Source: Verrucomicrobiales bacterium (GTDB taxonomy: Bacteria; Verrucomicrobiota; Verrucomicrobiia; Verrucomicrobiales; DEV007). From it: DNA of 60,181 bases. A program made the position numbers and the translations under genes. A model generated the notes under the pieces. It did not search any database and was not told the DNA's origin. It was given only the letters and a program-made list of their open reading frames with translations. The stretch spans positions 1 to 60,181 of the forward strand of contig JAEUHI010000090.1 in NCBI GenBank assembly GCA_016795385.1. The letters are read 5' to 3'. Positions 1 through 8,641 of the stretch are shown here, in pieces. Position 1 is the first letter of the stretch; each line of letters opens with the position of its first letter.

Positions 1-175
1 CGGTCGCTACGCTCCCTGCGCCTACGCTGCTGCCGGACGAGAGCGGGCACTCAAGCCTGTTTCGTCTGGTGTCATGAATTATGGCGCAACGACCGAGATT
101 AGGAAAAACGCTTCGGTGTCATTTTCTTATGGCGCAACACGAGGCAAGGATGGATGAACGCCCACCGACGCCCCG
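1..175. other. Window edge, no gene recognised
   Basis: This stretch lies downstream of the exbD-like gene. A 64-codon open frame starts at 81 on the plus strand, but it runs into the antisense of exbD and has no recognisable product. A short direct repeat (TTATGGCGCAAC) begins at about 79 and 127. Nothing else is supported. Confidence 0.4.
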
Positions 176-622
176 CTATTCGTTCCGAAATCCTTTCAGG
201 GTCACCTTTTCAATGCCGACATCCCGGTGTGCGAGGACGTTCAGGATATCAACGAAGCGCTGTCCTTTCGCCTGATCATCCGCCGCGAGGATCACGGCCG
301 GATCTGTCGCGGTGAGTCGGGCACTCGCGACGTAGGTCTTCAAGCGGTCGAGCAGCATCGGCAATTCCCTCGACTCCGAGTCAGTATCGAGCACTTCGCC
401 GTTGGCGAGGATATGGCCTGCTTCGTTCACCTCCACCTCCATCAGATCGATTGTCGGCGGGGCCCCTTTGGTCGGGCCGAGCATCGTCATCGCCAGATCC
501 GATTCCACCGGCTCGAGCGTGGAGGTGGCGAGGAAGTAGACCAGGAGAAGAAAACTGAGATCGATCAGCGGGGACAAATCGATCTCGGGGTCGGACGTCG
601 GCGGAGGGATTTTGCTTTTCAT
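176..622 (-). CDS. exbD: ExbD/TolR family biopolymer transport protein
   Basis: The product is a 148-residue inner-membrane protein of the ExbD/TolR family, which couples the proton motive force (with an ExbB/TolQ partner) to TonB-dependent uptake or envelope maintenance. It has a short cytoplasmic N-terminus, one membrane segment at about residues 16-33 (DLSPLIDLSFLLLVYFL) with an Asp near residue 21 where ExbD proteins carry the proton-binding Asp, and a periplasmic domain. The ATG at 622 is preferred over an in-frame upstream start because it puts the membrane segment close to the N-terminus as in the family. It is divergent from thiE, so any partner gene in the same transcript would lie left of the window. 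The precise substrate system is unknown. Confidence 0.85.
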   Translation of the reverse strand: MKSKIPPPTSDPEIDLSPLIDLSFLLLVYFLATSTLEPVESDLAMTMLGPTKGAPPTIDLMEVEVNEAGHILANGEVLDTDSESRELPMLLDRLKTYVASARLTATDPAVILAADDQAKGQRFVDILNVLAHRDVGIEKVTLKGFRNE

Positions 623-822
623 GGCTTCCGGGAAGAACAAACGGAGATGAAAACACCTCCCCGGGAACCGGCCCAAGCGGCCGAAAGGACCCAGGGACTA
701 ACTGGCGCGATCGTGCCAAAATCCCCCGAAGTCGTCAAGCCTGCGGAAGCAGTTCCGCGGGATTCCCCCTCATTCAAGAGGGTTGACTCCGCCACACGAC
801 CCTGTTCAGTCCCGCATCCACC

Positions 823-1458
823 ATGCCACGCAGCACCCTCCTCTCCGCCAGACTCTATGGCATCGTCGATCTCGGCTACGCCGCGCCTTCGGCACTGATC
901 CGCGTCACCGCGGAAATGATCGAGGGCGGCATCGACGTGATCCAGCTCCGGGCGAAAGGACATTCCGAAGACGAGACCCGATCTTGGGCGGAGACGCTCC
1001 TGCCGATCTGTCGCGAGGCCGGCGTGCCTTTCATCGTCAACGATCACGCCGCCATTGCCGCTACGATCGGAGCCGACGGCGTCCACGTGGGCCAGGATGA
1101 CGCCCCCATGGACGAGGTCCGCGCCATCGTCGGCAGCGGAATGCTCGTGGGACGCTCGACCCACAGTCTCGATCAGGCCGCCGCCGCCGCTGCCGATCCC
1201 CGCACCGACTGCATCGGATTCGGCCCGCTCTTCGCCACCCCGACGAAGCCGACCTACACGCCGATCGGCACCGCCGAGATCCGCGCGGTGCACGAGCGGC
1301 ACCCCGATCTGCCCATCTTCTGCATCGGTGGAATCAAGAAAGAGCATCTTCCCGCGCTTGTCGAAGCCGGGGCAAAACGTGTCGTGATTGTGTCGGGGAT
1401 CTTGCAAGCACCCGATATCGCTGCTTATGTCCGCGCCGCGAGGTCTCTCCTCCCCTGA
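823..1458 (+). CDS. thiE: Thiamine phosphate synthase
   Basis: This 211-residue protein has the family's usual length. It condenses the thiazole phosphate and HMP pyrophosphate moieties to thiamine monophosphate in the cytoplasm. Visible TIM-barrel signatures are QLRAKG (around 42), NDHAAIAA, the GADGVHVGQDD strand that binds pyrophosphate/Mg, VGRSTHS, the GFGPLFATPTK loop and the CIGGI motif near the C-terminus. The start follows a pyrimidine-rich leader (CATCCACC) without a Shine-Dalgarno sequence. A PfkB kinase begins 41 bp downstream on the same strand, so co-transcription is likely. No other thiamine gene is in the window. Confidence 0.92.
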   Translation: MPRSTLLSARLYGIVDLGYAAPSALIRVTAEMIEGGIDVIQLRAKGHSEDETRSWAETLLPICREAGVPFIVNDHAAIAATIGADGVHVGQDDAPMDEVRAIVGSGMLVGRSTHSLDQAAAAAADPRTDCIGFGPLFATPTKPTYTPIGTAEIRAVHERHPDLPIFCIGGIKKEHLPALVEAGAKRVVIVSGILQAPDIAAYVRAARSLLP

Positions 1459-1498
1459 TTCCCAACACTCCAGTATTCCATCACTCCCCTCTTTTCCC

Positions 1499-2413
1499 AT
1501 GAGCGTCCTCGTTTCCGGTTCCATCGCCATCGACAACGTCAAAACGCAGAAAGCGTCGCAGGAGAACCTGCTCGGCGGATCCGCATCCTACGCCGCGATC
1601 GCCGCGAGCTTCTTTTCCCCGGTGGGCATGGTCGGCGTCGTCGGTCACGATTTTCCGACGGAGCACCTCGAACTCTTCAAAAAGCGGAACATCAATCTAG
1701 ATGGCGTGGAATTCTCCCAGGGCGAGACCTTCCGCTGGTCCGGCGAATACATGGAGGACATGAACGACCGCGAGACCCTCTCGGTCGCGCTGAACGTGCT
1801 CGAATCCTGGCAACCTTCGGTGGCCGATTCGCAGAAGGCCGCAACCACTGTGAACCTGCTCGCCAACGCCCATCCGCTGAACCAACACGCGGTGGTCGAC
1901 CAGCTCGGCGACGGCCCTTCCTTCACCATCGCCGACACGATGGATCTCTGGATCCAGATCTCGCGCACCGAGCTTGAAAGCCTCCTCCAACGCATCGACC
2001 TGCTCGTCCTGAATGACAGCGAAGCCAAGCTGATGATGGATACCTCGAACGTCGTCGCGGCCGGTCATCGTCTCCGTGAGATGGGACCGAAAAACGTCAT
2101 CATCAAGAAGGGCGAACACGGCGCGATGCTCTTCGGTGAATCCGATTTCTTCGCCTGCCCTGCCTATCCGCTGCACGAGGTCTTCGATCCGACCGGCGCG
2201 GGTGACACCTTCATCGGAGGATTCGCCGGTTATCTCGCCAGCCTCGGCAAACGCGAATACGATTTCGCCGATCTCACCGGAGCGATCGCCCGTGGTTCCA
2301 TTCTCGCGAGCTTCACCTGCGAGAGCTTCAGCACCCACGCTCTCCACGATCTGACGATGGGGGCTTTCGAAGACCGCCTCGCGACCTACCGCCGCTATTG
2401 CAGCTTTGCCTGA
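1499..2413 (+). CDS. PfkB family carbohydrate/nucleoside kinase
   Basis: The 304-residue protein belongs to the ribokinase/PfkB superfamily. The N-terminus (VSGSIAIDN) and the LGGSASYAA motif match the substrate-binding start of the fold. DPTGAGDTFIGGFAGY is the second PfkB signature and holds the catalytic Asp in GAGD. The substrate cannot be read from the sequence; candidates are an adenosine- or sugar-kinase-like activity. The start at 1499 is chosen because the open frame upstream overlaps thiE and the fold begins directly at MSVLVSGS. It follows thiE on the same strand. Confidence 0.85.
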   Translation: MSVLVSGSIAIDNVKTQKASQENLLGGSASYAAIAASFFSPVGMVGVVGHDFPTEHLELFKKRNINLDGVEFSQGETFRWSGEYMEDMNDRETLSVALNVLESWQPSVADSQKAATTVNLLANAHPLNQHAVVDQLGDGPSFTIADTMDLWIQISRTELESLLQRIDLLVLNDSEAKLMMDTSNVVAAGHRLREMGPKNVIIKKGEHGAMLFGESDFFACPAYPLHEVFDPTGAGDTFIGGFAGYLASLGKREYDFADLTGAIARGSILASFTCESFSTHALHDLTMGAFEDRLATYRRYCSFA

Positions 2414-2480
2414 GAAGGGCGGGCTACAGGAAAAAGTTCGCGCTCGATTCTCCGGCTGACGCGGGTTACGATCCCGCGTC

Positions 2481-3020
2481 ATGCAATGGTTTTACGCCGA
2501 CGACAACCGTGGACAGCACGCGATCCACGCCGACGATCTCCCCCATCTGATCGCCTCAGGCACGATCCGGGCTGGCACCCTCGTCTGGAACGAGTCGATG
2601 AGCGATTGGCTGCCCGCCGCTCAAGCCCTGCCGGATCACTTTCCCCACACCGCGTCGCCGCCTCTCCTGACCTCGGCCCAGCGACGCGAACTGGCACCCC
2701 TCACCGGTCCCGCCTTTCCCGGTCAGCGCGCGCCGGTCGACGCGCTCGCGATCTGCTCGTTGGTTTTTGGCATTCTCTCGATCCTTGCCTGCGGCCCCTT
2801 GCTCGGCCTTCCGGCCGTGATCTGCGGGCACATCGGCCGCAAGCGCGCCCGCGCCGAGGTCCTGCCCTCGTCGAACGGCGGACTGTGTCTCGCCGGATTG
2901 ATCACGGGCTACATCGGTTTGGCCTTCACTTTGTTGCTCATCGCGTTCTACGCCACCGCCATCATCGCCGCGATCGCTTCAGAAGGCGGAATCAACGGGA
3001 TGGAACCAACCACTCCGTGA
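2481..3020 (+). CDS. GYF_2 (DUF4339) and DUF4190 membrane protein
   Basis: The 179-residue protein has an N-terminal GYF_2-like domain (MQWFYADDNRGQHAI with a later GTIRAGTLVW and a W in SDWLPA), a proline-rich linker, then a DUF4190-like membrane domain with two hydrophobic segments (about residues 92-117 and 135-165; LAICSLVFGILSILACGP and GLITGYIGLAFTLLLIAF). Such proteins are common in Verrucomicrobiota and Planctomycetota and have no assigned role; GYF_2 domains may bind proline-rich peptides. The next gene starts 3 bp after its stop, so the two are probably translated from one mRNA. Confidence 0.75.
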   Translation: MQWFYADDNRGQHAIHADDLPHLIASGTIRAGTLVWNESMSDWLPAAQALPDHFPHTASPPLLTSAQRRELAPLTGPAFPGQRAPVDALAICSLVFGILSILACGPLLGLPAVICGHIGRKRARAEVLPSSNGGLCLAGLITGYIGLAFTLLLIAFYATAIIAAIASEGGINGMEPTTP

Positions 3021-3023
3021 TTC

Positions 3024-3770
3024 ATGAAAGCACCGGGAAAGGACCGCGTCTCCCGGGTCGTGCGTCTCGAGTGGATCGCCCTCGCCTTCCTCCTGCTGGG
3101 ACTCGCGGTGGCCCTGCGACACCTGCCCGTGAGCGCCACGCTCGAACGTGCCACGCTCTGGATTGAATCTCTCGGCTGGTGGGCACCGGCCACTTTCGTC
3201 GTGTTGTATGTCGTCTGCACCATGCTTCTGCTTCCGCGCACCGTGCTCACGGTCGGCGCGGGATTCCTCTTCGGTCCGCTCCACGGACTGCTCTGGGCTC
3301 TTCTGGCCATCAACCTCGGAGCTAATCTGGCATTTTTGTCAGGGCGTCACCTGCTTCGAAACGTCGTCGAGCGCCGCATCCACGCGGATGGCCGGATCCA
3401 GGCCCTCGACGAAGCCGTGGCGGGAAACGGTTGGCGCATCGTCGCCTTGATGCGGATGACCCCTGTCTTTCCCTACTCACTGCTGAACTACGCCCTGGGC
3501 CTCACCCGCATCCGCTGGCGGCACTTCGCCCTCGGTTCGCTTGCGGGGATGTTTCCGGGAACGGCCATGCTGGTGATCCTGGGAACCTTCACGGACTTTG
3601 CAGCCGAAAAAAGCGATGAACCTACGGGCCTGCTCGTGAGATCTCTTTATGGTGTCGGCGTGATCGTCACCCTGCTTGCCACCTGGTGGGTCACGCGATT
3701 CGCCAAGCGCACGCTGGATCGTCATCGCGCGGCATCGTCCGGATCCGTCGCAGGATCCCCGCCCGCATAA
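3024..3770 (+). CDS. TVP38/TMEM64 (VTT-domain) membrane protein
   Basis: The 248-residue multi-spanning protein is related to DedA/VTT membrane proteins. Its VTT-domain signatures are LPRTVLTVGAGFLFGPLHGLL and, later, RMTPVFPYSLLNYALGLTRI followed by GSLAGMFPGTAMLVILG. Members are proposed lipid scramblases or transporters at the inner membrane; the exact substrate is unknown. The start is 3 bp after the stop of the preceding gene. Its last 49 bp overlap, tail to tail, the 3' end of the convergent MobA-FdhD gene. Copy 1 of the TTTGTYAGG nonamer lies inside it at 3335-3343. Confidence 0.85.
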   Translation: MKAPGKDRVSRVVRLEWIALAFLLLGLAVALRHLPVSATLERATLWIESLGWWAPATFVVLYVVCTMLLLPRTVLTVGAGFLFGPLHGLLWALLAINLGANLAFLSGRHLLRNVVERRIHADGRIQALDEAVAGNGWRIVALMRMTPVFPYSLLNYALGLTRIRWRHFALGSLAGMFPGTAMLVILGTFTDFAAEKSDEPTGLLVRSLYGVGVIVTLLATWWVTRFAKRTLDRHRAASSGSVAGSPPA

Positions 3771-5128
3771 ACATTGAAGCCGCGCTCGCGCAGAAAACCC
3801 ACGAGCCCCTGCCCGCTCTCCTTCGCCAACTTCACCGCGAGACTGCTCGGGGCCGAAATGCCCGCGACGACGGGGATGCGCGCGGAGAGGGCCTTTTGCA
3901 TCAACTCGAAGGAAATCCGTCCGCTCACCAGCAGGATCGTTTCCTCCAGCGCGATGTCCTGCAGCAGGGCGTGACCGATCACCTTGTCGAGCGCGTTGTG
4001 GCGACCCACGTCCTCGCGGAGGATCATCAACTCGCCCTTGGCATCAAAAACCGCCGAGGCATGGAGACCGCCCGTGCGATCGAAGGTTTCCTGAGCAGCG
4101 CGCAACTTGGCCGGCAGGGAGAGAAGCAAGGCAGGATCGGGAAGATCGCGGTGCGAGACAGGAGGAAACGAACCGAAGACGGCCTCGATCGTCGCCTTGC
4201 CGCAGACACCGCAGCTCGAGCTGGTGAAGACGTGCCGCGTCAGTCTCGAAAGATCCGTCTCGCCGCGCAGGCGGACATCGAGGGTATTGCCGATGCCCTC
4301 CGGATCGACATCGGGACAATGGACGATCTCGGCGATCTCGTCCGCGCTTCCGATCACGCCCTCGGTGAAGAGAAAGCCGGTGGCCAGCTCGTCGTCGTGA
4401 CCCGGCGTCCGCATCGTCACCGCGACGTTCGCCCCGTTGACCCGGATCGCGAGGGGCTCCTCGGCCGCGACCCGGTCGATCGTCCTGACAAAACCACCAT
4501 CGACGCGGTAGCGGGCAATCCTGGCGGCTTCATCATGCGCTCCTTCCTCGATCGCGGCGAGGTCATCGGGAGAGTTGAGATTGGCGAACAGAGCGAGCTC
4601 ATTTTCCGCCACCGGCATTGCCTCGATCAATCCCCTTCCCGCCGCGTCATCGAGCAGGTCCTGGAGGCGGCGACGCCCGGCGGAAAGATGTTCATCGATG
4701 AGGCCGAGCATTTCGGCACGGGGATAGAGCGCTACGAGCGGTTCCCAGCCGCGGACCGTGCGGGGGACGATCCCTCCGCCGTGCCCGAGAAGCCGGGAAA
4801 GATAGGCGGCCTCCATCTTCGGCAGATCCACCGCGAGGACGAGGACCAGCGGCGCGTCGCTCGCGGCCATGACGTTGCGCAGTCCGCCGAGAGGGCCGAG
4901 ATCCGACACCTCGTCGACCACCCGGGTCACCCCTTCGAGAATCTCCGGAAACGGCTGCTCCTCCCTCGTCGAGAGCCAGAGCCGCCCGGGGCCGAGCGAT
5001 GCCAGCTTGCGGAGCTGCGAAACGTAGAGCGGTAGTCCCCGCCAATCGAGGAAAGCCTTGTCGCGCCCGAAGCGGCTCGACCGGCCACCGGCGAGGAGCG
5101 CCGCATCAAACGGGATCGATTCGGACAT
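3722..5128 (-). CDS. MobA-FdhD fusion: molybdopterin guanylyltransferase / formate dehydrogenase sulfurtransferase
   Basis: This 468-residue protein combines two molybdenum-enzyme maturation factors. Residues 1 to about 190 are MobA-like: LLAGGRSSRFGRDKAFL (11-27) is the GTP-binding LAGGxSxRxGxDK signature, followed by a DLP motif. MobA attaches GMP to molybdopterin. Residues from about 205 onward are FdhD-like, with the CGVCGK loop (Cys306 and Cys309) that carries the persulfide passed to the molybdenum centre, the TGGLHASAVF motif, and the EDVGRHNALDK motif. The ATG at 5128 puts the MobA fold right at the start. It is 13 bp downstream of the sulfatase stop on the same strand. No bis-MGD formate dehydrogenase is in the window; the sulfite dehydrogenase near 41-42 kb is of a family that does not need the guanylylated cofactor. 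Confidence 0.88.
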   Translation of the reverse strand: MSESIPFDAALLAGGRSSRFGRDKAFLDWRGLPLYVSQLRKLASLGPGRLWLSTREEQPFPEILEGVTRVVDEVSDLGPLGGLRNVMAASDAPLVLVLAVDLPKMEAAYLSRLLGHGGGIVPRTVRGWEPLVALYPRAEMLGLIDEHLSAGRRRLQDLLDDAAGRGLIEAMPVAENELALFANLNSPDDLAAIEEGAHDEAARIARYRVDGGFVRTIDRVAAEEPLAIRVNGANVAVTMRTPGHDDELATGFLFTEGVIGSADEIAEIVHCPDVDPEGIGNTLDVRLRGETDLSRLTRHVFTSSSCGVCGKATIEAVFGSFPPVSHRDLPDPALLLSLPAKLRAAQETFDRTGGLHASAVFDAKGELMILREDVGRHNALDKVIGHALLQDIALEETILLVSGRISFELMQKALSARIPVVAGISAPSSLAVKLAKESGQGLVGFLRERGFNVYAGGDPATDPDDAAR

Positions 5129-5141
5129 GGCCACCGGTCTT

Positions 5142-7031
5142 TCAGGGAACTTCACGCGCGGTCCCCTCGAGATCGTTGACCGCCTTGTTGAGGACGCGGA
5201 TGATGTATTTGTTAGGCTGCTCTTCCAATCCCGATTTCATCGCCGCGAGGACCGGCCTGGCGATGTCATCCAGCTCATCGAGCACGATAGCGGCCTCCAG
5301 CCTCGCCCACTCGTTCTTGTCGGAGAGCCGCTTTTCGAGAAGGGCGAGCCCTTTCGAAGTCAGACCCATGCGGCAAAGGGCGCGGGCCGCGGCGATGGAG
5401 ACGGCGGGCGACTTGTCTTCGAGCGCCTGGCTGAGATCCGCTGCGGAACCAGCCTTGGCCTTGGTCTCGGCGGGATAGTTGCCGAGACCGGTCGCCGACC
5501 AGTAGCGCACCGCGGCCTCGGTGTGGCCAAGTCCCGAGAGCATCGCGTCGATGCCCTTGGGCCCGCCCGAGGCACGCGCGGCGGCGGCGGAGAGATCCTT
5601 CACCAGCTTGGCGCGATCGCCGCTCCCATGGAGAATGGCGAAGGCGGAACCCGCCGATTTCTCCCGGTGCTTGATCTCGGACTCCGGGACCAATCCGAGA
5701 TCACCGATCTCAAGCTGCCACGCGGCGAGTGCCTCGCGCAACTCGGAAAGCTTCCCGGCGTGGGCGGGGTCGGCCGCGAGATTGTGGACCTCGTGCGGAT
5801 CGGTCTCGAGATCGTAGAGCTCTTCGACCGGCTTTTGCGGCTCGATGTAGAGAGCCGCCGCGTCCGGCATCGTCCCCGCAGCCATCGCCTTGCGGATCTC
5901 CTTCATCGTCGTGCCGTTCTCGCAGGTGTTGATGAACTGGGTCGCGGGTTTGAGCGGCTCGAAATTCCTGACATAACGCCAACGCCCGTCGCGCGCCGTT
6001 CGGATGACGTCGTAACGTTCGTCCATGCGGTCGCGCGCCCCGAAGACAAACCCACGCTTTTCCTCCCCGAGGAACGGCTGCCCCTGGAGATGCGCCGGCA
6101 CCGCGACCCCGGCCAGAGTGAGCAAAGTCGGCGCGAAATCCACGGAACTGACGAGCCGGTCGTCACTCTCACCCGGAGCCTTCGTGGCGAACGCGGCTCG
6201 GATCTTTGCGGGAAAATGGACGATCAAGGGGATATGGGTGCCGGAATCATAGAGCCAGCGTTTCCGGCGCGGCAGACCGGTGCCATGGTCCGACCAAAAC
6301 ATGACCACCGTGTTCTCCCACTCGCCCGCCTCCTTGAGTTCGGCGATGAGCTTCCCGGCCCAAACGTCCATCGCGGTGATGAGTTCGTAGCTCCGCTTCC
6401 AATCCTCCCGAACCGCGGAGGTATCCGGATAATAGGGCGGCAGGGTGGTGAGCTTGGCGGGATCCTGCCGCTGCGAGGGATCGAGATCCTTGGTCACTTC
6501 ATGATACTTCTTCACATCGGCGATCCCGCTCTCGTGGCATCCGGTGTAGTTGAAGACCGCAAAGAAGGGTTTTCCGGTGGGACGGTTTTTCCAATGCGCC
6601 GTATTCGAGACCTCGTCCCAGATTTCCTTGGGCGTGGGTTGGGAGAACTGGTAGTCGGTCTTGACGTTGTTCGTGCAATAGTAGCCGGCCTCACGCAGGT
6701 AGAGGGGAAAGGGCTTCAACCATCCCGGCAGCACCGCATCACAGCGCATGTGATGGGTGCCGATGGAATTTTGATACATGCCGGTGATGATCCCCGAACG
6801 GCATGGTGCGCAAACACCGGCCGTGGTGAAGGCCTTCGTGTAGCGCACTCCCTGCGCGGCAAGGGCGTCAAGATTCGGAGTGATGGCATGAGGATCGCCG
6901 TAGCAGCCGAGGTGCGCGCTGATATCCTCGGCGGACAGCCAGAGAATATTGGGACGATCCTGGCCCCGGGTCGGAAGGATCGGCAGGAAAGAAAGAGAAA
7001 GAACGACGATGGCGCGAAGGGCCGCAAACAT
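5142..7031 (-). CDS. Secreted type I sulfatase with C-terminal HEAT-like domain
   Basis: The protein has about 629 residues. The N-terminal hydrophobic segment (MFAALRAIVVLSLSFLPIL) is a signal peptide. RPNILWLSAEDIS begins the sulfatase domain, and VCAPCRSG contains the formylglycine site (Cys74, C-x-P-x-R form, with the unusual second Cys in place of Ser). WSDHGTGLPRRKRWLYDSG matches the second metal/sulfate-binding region. Subfamily resemblance is to heparan N-sulfatase-like enzymes, but the substrate is not certain. After about residue 430 the protein changes to helical repeats rich in Ala and Leu (HEAT-like), an extension often seen in Verrucomicrobiota and Planctomycetota. An alternative start lies 30 bp upstream at 7061. 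It precedes MobA-FdhD by 13 bp. Confidence 0.88.
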   Translation of the reverse strand: MFAALRAIVVLSLSFLPILPTRGQDRPNILWLSAEDISAHLGCYGDPHAITPNLDALAAQGVRYTKAFTTAGVCAPCRSGIITGMYQNSIGTHHMRCDAVLPGWLKPFPLYLREAGYYCTNNVKTDYQFSQPTPKEIWDEVSNTAHWKNRPTGKPFFAVFNYTGCHESGIADVKKYHEVTKDLDPSQRQDPAKLTTLPPYYPDTSAVREDWKRSYELITAMDVWAGKLIAELKEAGEWENTVVMFWSDHGTGLPRRKRWLYDSGTHIPLIVHFPAKIRAAFATKAPGESDDRLVSSVDFAPTLLTLAGVAVPAHLQGQPFLGEEKRGFVFGARDRMDERYDVIRTARDGRWRYVRNFEPLKPATQFINTCENGTTMKEIRKAMAAGTMPDAAALYIEPQKPVEELYDLETDPHEVHNLAADPAHAGKLSELREALAAWQLEIGDLGLVPESEIKHREKSAGSAFAILHGSGDRAKLVKDLSAAAARASGGPKGIDAMLSGLGHTEAAVRYWSATGLGNYPAETKAKAGSAADLSQALEDKSPAVSIAAARALCRMGLTSKGLALLEKRLSDKNEWARLEAAIVLDELDDIARPVLAAMKSGLEEQPNKYIIRVLNKAVNDLEGTAREVP

Positions 7032-7105
7032 GCCGCGAGATTCGCATTTTGGAATCGCCATGGCAAGCAGGACCCACGTGACCGCGGAGAATCTCCCAGG
7101 AAGCT

Positions 7106-8641
7106 CTAAGGAAGGGGTTCGAATGATTCGGCAAAAACCGGTTCGAGATCCGGCCGGAACAAGTCATCGAGCCGGGTGGCCCTGCTCGCCGCCGCATTCT
7201 TTTCGAAGGGCATGACTTTCAATCGGTAACGCCGGCCCGGCTCAATCCCGGCGGAAGGCTCGAGCTGGCGCTTCCGGAAACCCCAGAAGAAGACAAAATG
7301 CTCGCTGCCGTCGTCGGTTTTGAAGACCGTGGAAAACACGGCCTCGGCGTAGGGCGTCTGGGTGGGATCCTCGATGCGGGATCGCTCGACCAGCGCGCCG
7401 ACGAGTTCTCGGGCGGCGATCGACGTTGCCACGACCGGTGTCGTTTCGGCCTTCGGCAGGGTGACGGAGCGCCATTCGATCCCGGCACGTCGGGCCGGGA
7501 TTTCGGGAAGGAGGACGTCGCGCGACGAGAGTACCCAGACGACGGTTTTGACCCCGGCGAGACGCGCGGCAGGCAATCTCGCGAACGCCTCCCGCACCGC
7601 GGTCGCTCCTCCACCGTTGATCGCGATGGTCTGCACGGGACGTCCGAGGGCGGCGGCGAAATGGGAGGCGAACCCGGCCCCGATCGTCGTTTCGCCGGCC
7701 TCTCCGAATCCGAGCGAAGGATCTTCGAAGACATTCACGAAACTGTCGCCTAACAGAACCACGTCTCCGTCCGCTTCCACAGGCGGAACCGATGGTTTCC
7801 TCAATTCGACCTCCTCCGGCGCAAAGATCGGTTTCTCCCCGTTCTCGAAGTCGAGCATGCCGACGAGGTCTCCGGGGCCTTTGCGCTGGATTGCTTCGAA
7901 GCGCGGCACCGTCAAAGCCACCTCGGGTGAAACCCTCGCCGCCACCTCACGCGCCGCCGCCTCCATCGTCCCCGGGGTCCAGTGGGTGTCCTGCTTCAGG
8001 AAGCGTTCCTGATCAGGTCCGCGGGCCGCAATTACCGGAAACAAATCAACGAAACCGATCCCGGCGACGGCGAGATCATTCGCGACGCGGCTCCACGCCG
8101 GCGGGATCGAGGTGCCCTGATCCAGCCCCAGTCCTTTGCGACAGAGCATCGGTTTCGTCGGCACCGGGACGAAGACGAGCCGGATATCACGCTCCGCCAA
8201 CTGCGCGGCAAAATCACGGATCACCGGCAGGGGCGGCTGCCAGGCCTTGGCCGCCTTCTCGCGAGCCACCGAGGGAGGCTCTAGGTGATCCGGACCTTTC
8301 CCGGTGATGGCCTCGAGATCGGGTCGGTAGTAGAGCCATCCGTTTTCTCCGGCGAAGACTTTCGCATTGCCGGTCCCGGGACCGGCCGTCATCCGGTATT
8401 GATCGCGGCGACGCCATTGATCGAAAAGTGGCAGGGTCTTCGCCGATTTCTCCCAAGCGATGAGGCGGTCCCTGAGTGAGCTCGGCGGCGCGACGTTTGC
8501 CTTGGGCCGCAAAGACGGCACGATGAGCGAAACCGCAGGCACGATGAGAAAGAGGAGGAAGACAACGAAGACGAACCATTGCCCGGTCCTGCCGACGCGT
8601 ACCTCGTCCTCGAGCCAGTCGTGTTCGTAGGGATTCTTCAT
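7106..8641 (-). CDS. AlgJ/AlgX-like SGNH acetyltransferase
   Basis: This 511-residue protein has one N-terminal membrane anchor (about 22-43, WFVFVVFLLFLIVPAVSLIV) and a periplasmic SGNH-hydrolase-like domain. Features typical of AlgJ/AlgX are ENGWLYYR, KQDTHWTP (the catalytic Asp-His pair) and VLLGDSF (the nucleophile Ser). In alginate and related polymers these proteins transfer acetyl groups supplied by an MBOAT partner to the polysaccharide. The partner is directly upstream: its stop codon abuts this ATG with no spacing, which indicates translational coupling. The acetylated polymer is unknown; no polymerase is adjacent. Confidence 0.85.
   Translation of the reverse strand: MKNPYEHDWLEDEVRVGRTGQWFVFVVFLLFLIVPAVSLIVPSLRPKANVAPPSSLRDRLIAWEKSAKTLPLFDQWRRRDQYRMTAGPGTGNAKVFAGENGWLYYRPDLEAITGKGPDHLEPPSVAREKAAKAWQPPLPVIRDFAAQLAERDIRLVFVPVPTKPMLCRKGLGLDQGTSIPPAWSRVANDLAVAGIGFVDLFPVIAARGPDQERFLKQDTHWTPGTMEAAAREVAARVSPEVALTVPRFEAIQRKGPGDLVGMLDFENGEKPIFAPEEVELRKPSVPPVEADGDVVLLGDSFVNVFEDPSLGFGEAGETTIGAGFASHFAAALGRPVQTIAINGGGATAVREAFARLPAARLAGVKTVVWVLSSRDVLLPEIPARRAGIEWRSVTLPKAETTPVVATSIAARELVGALVERSRIEDPTQTPYAEAVFSTVFKTDDGSEHFVFFWGFRKRQLEPSAGIEPGRRYRLKVMPFEKNAAASRATRLDDLFRPDLEPVFAESFEPLP

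Noticed and set aside
5058..7109. 683-codon open frame on the plus strand
   Set aside because: It is antisense to the sulfatase, has no recognisable motif, and reflects high GC in codon positions. The same applies to the long frame at 3686-5035 and to the antisense frames over the aminotransferase and U32 genes.
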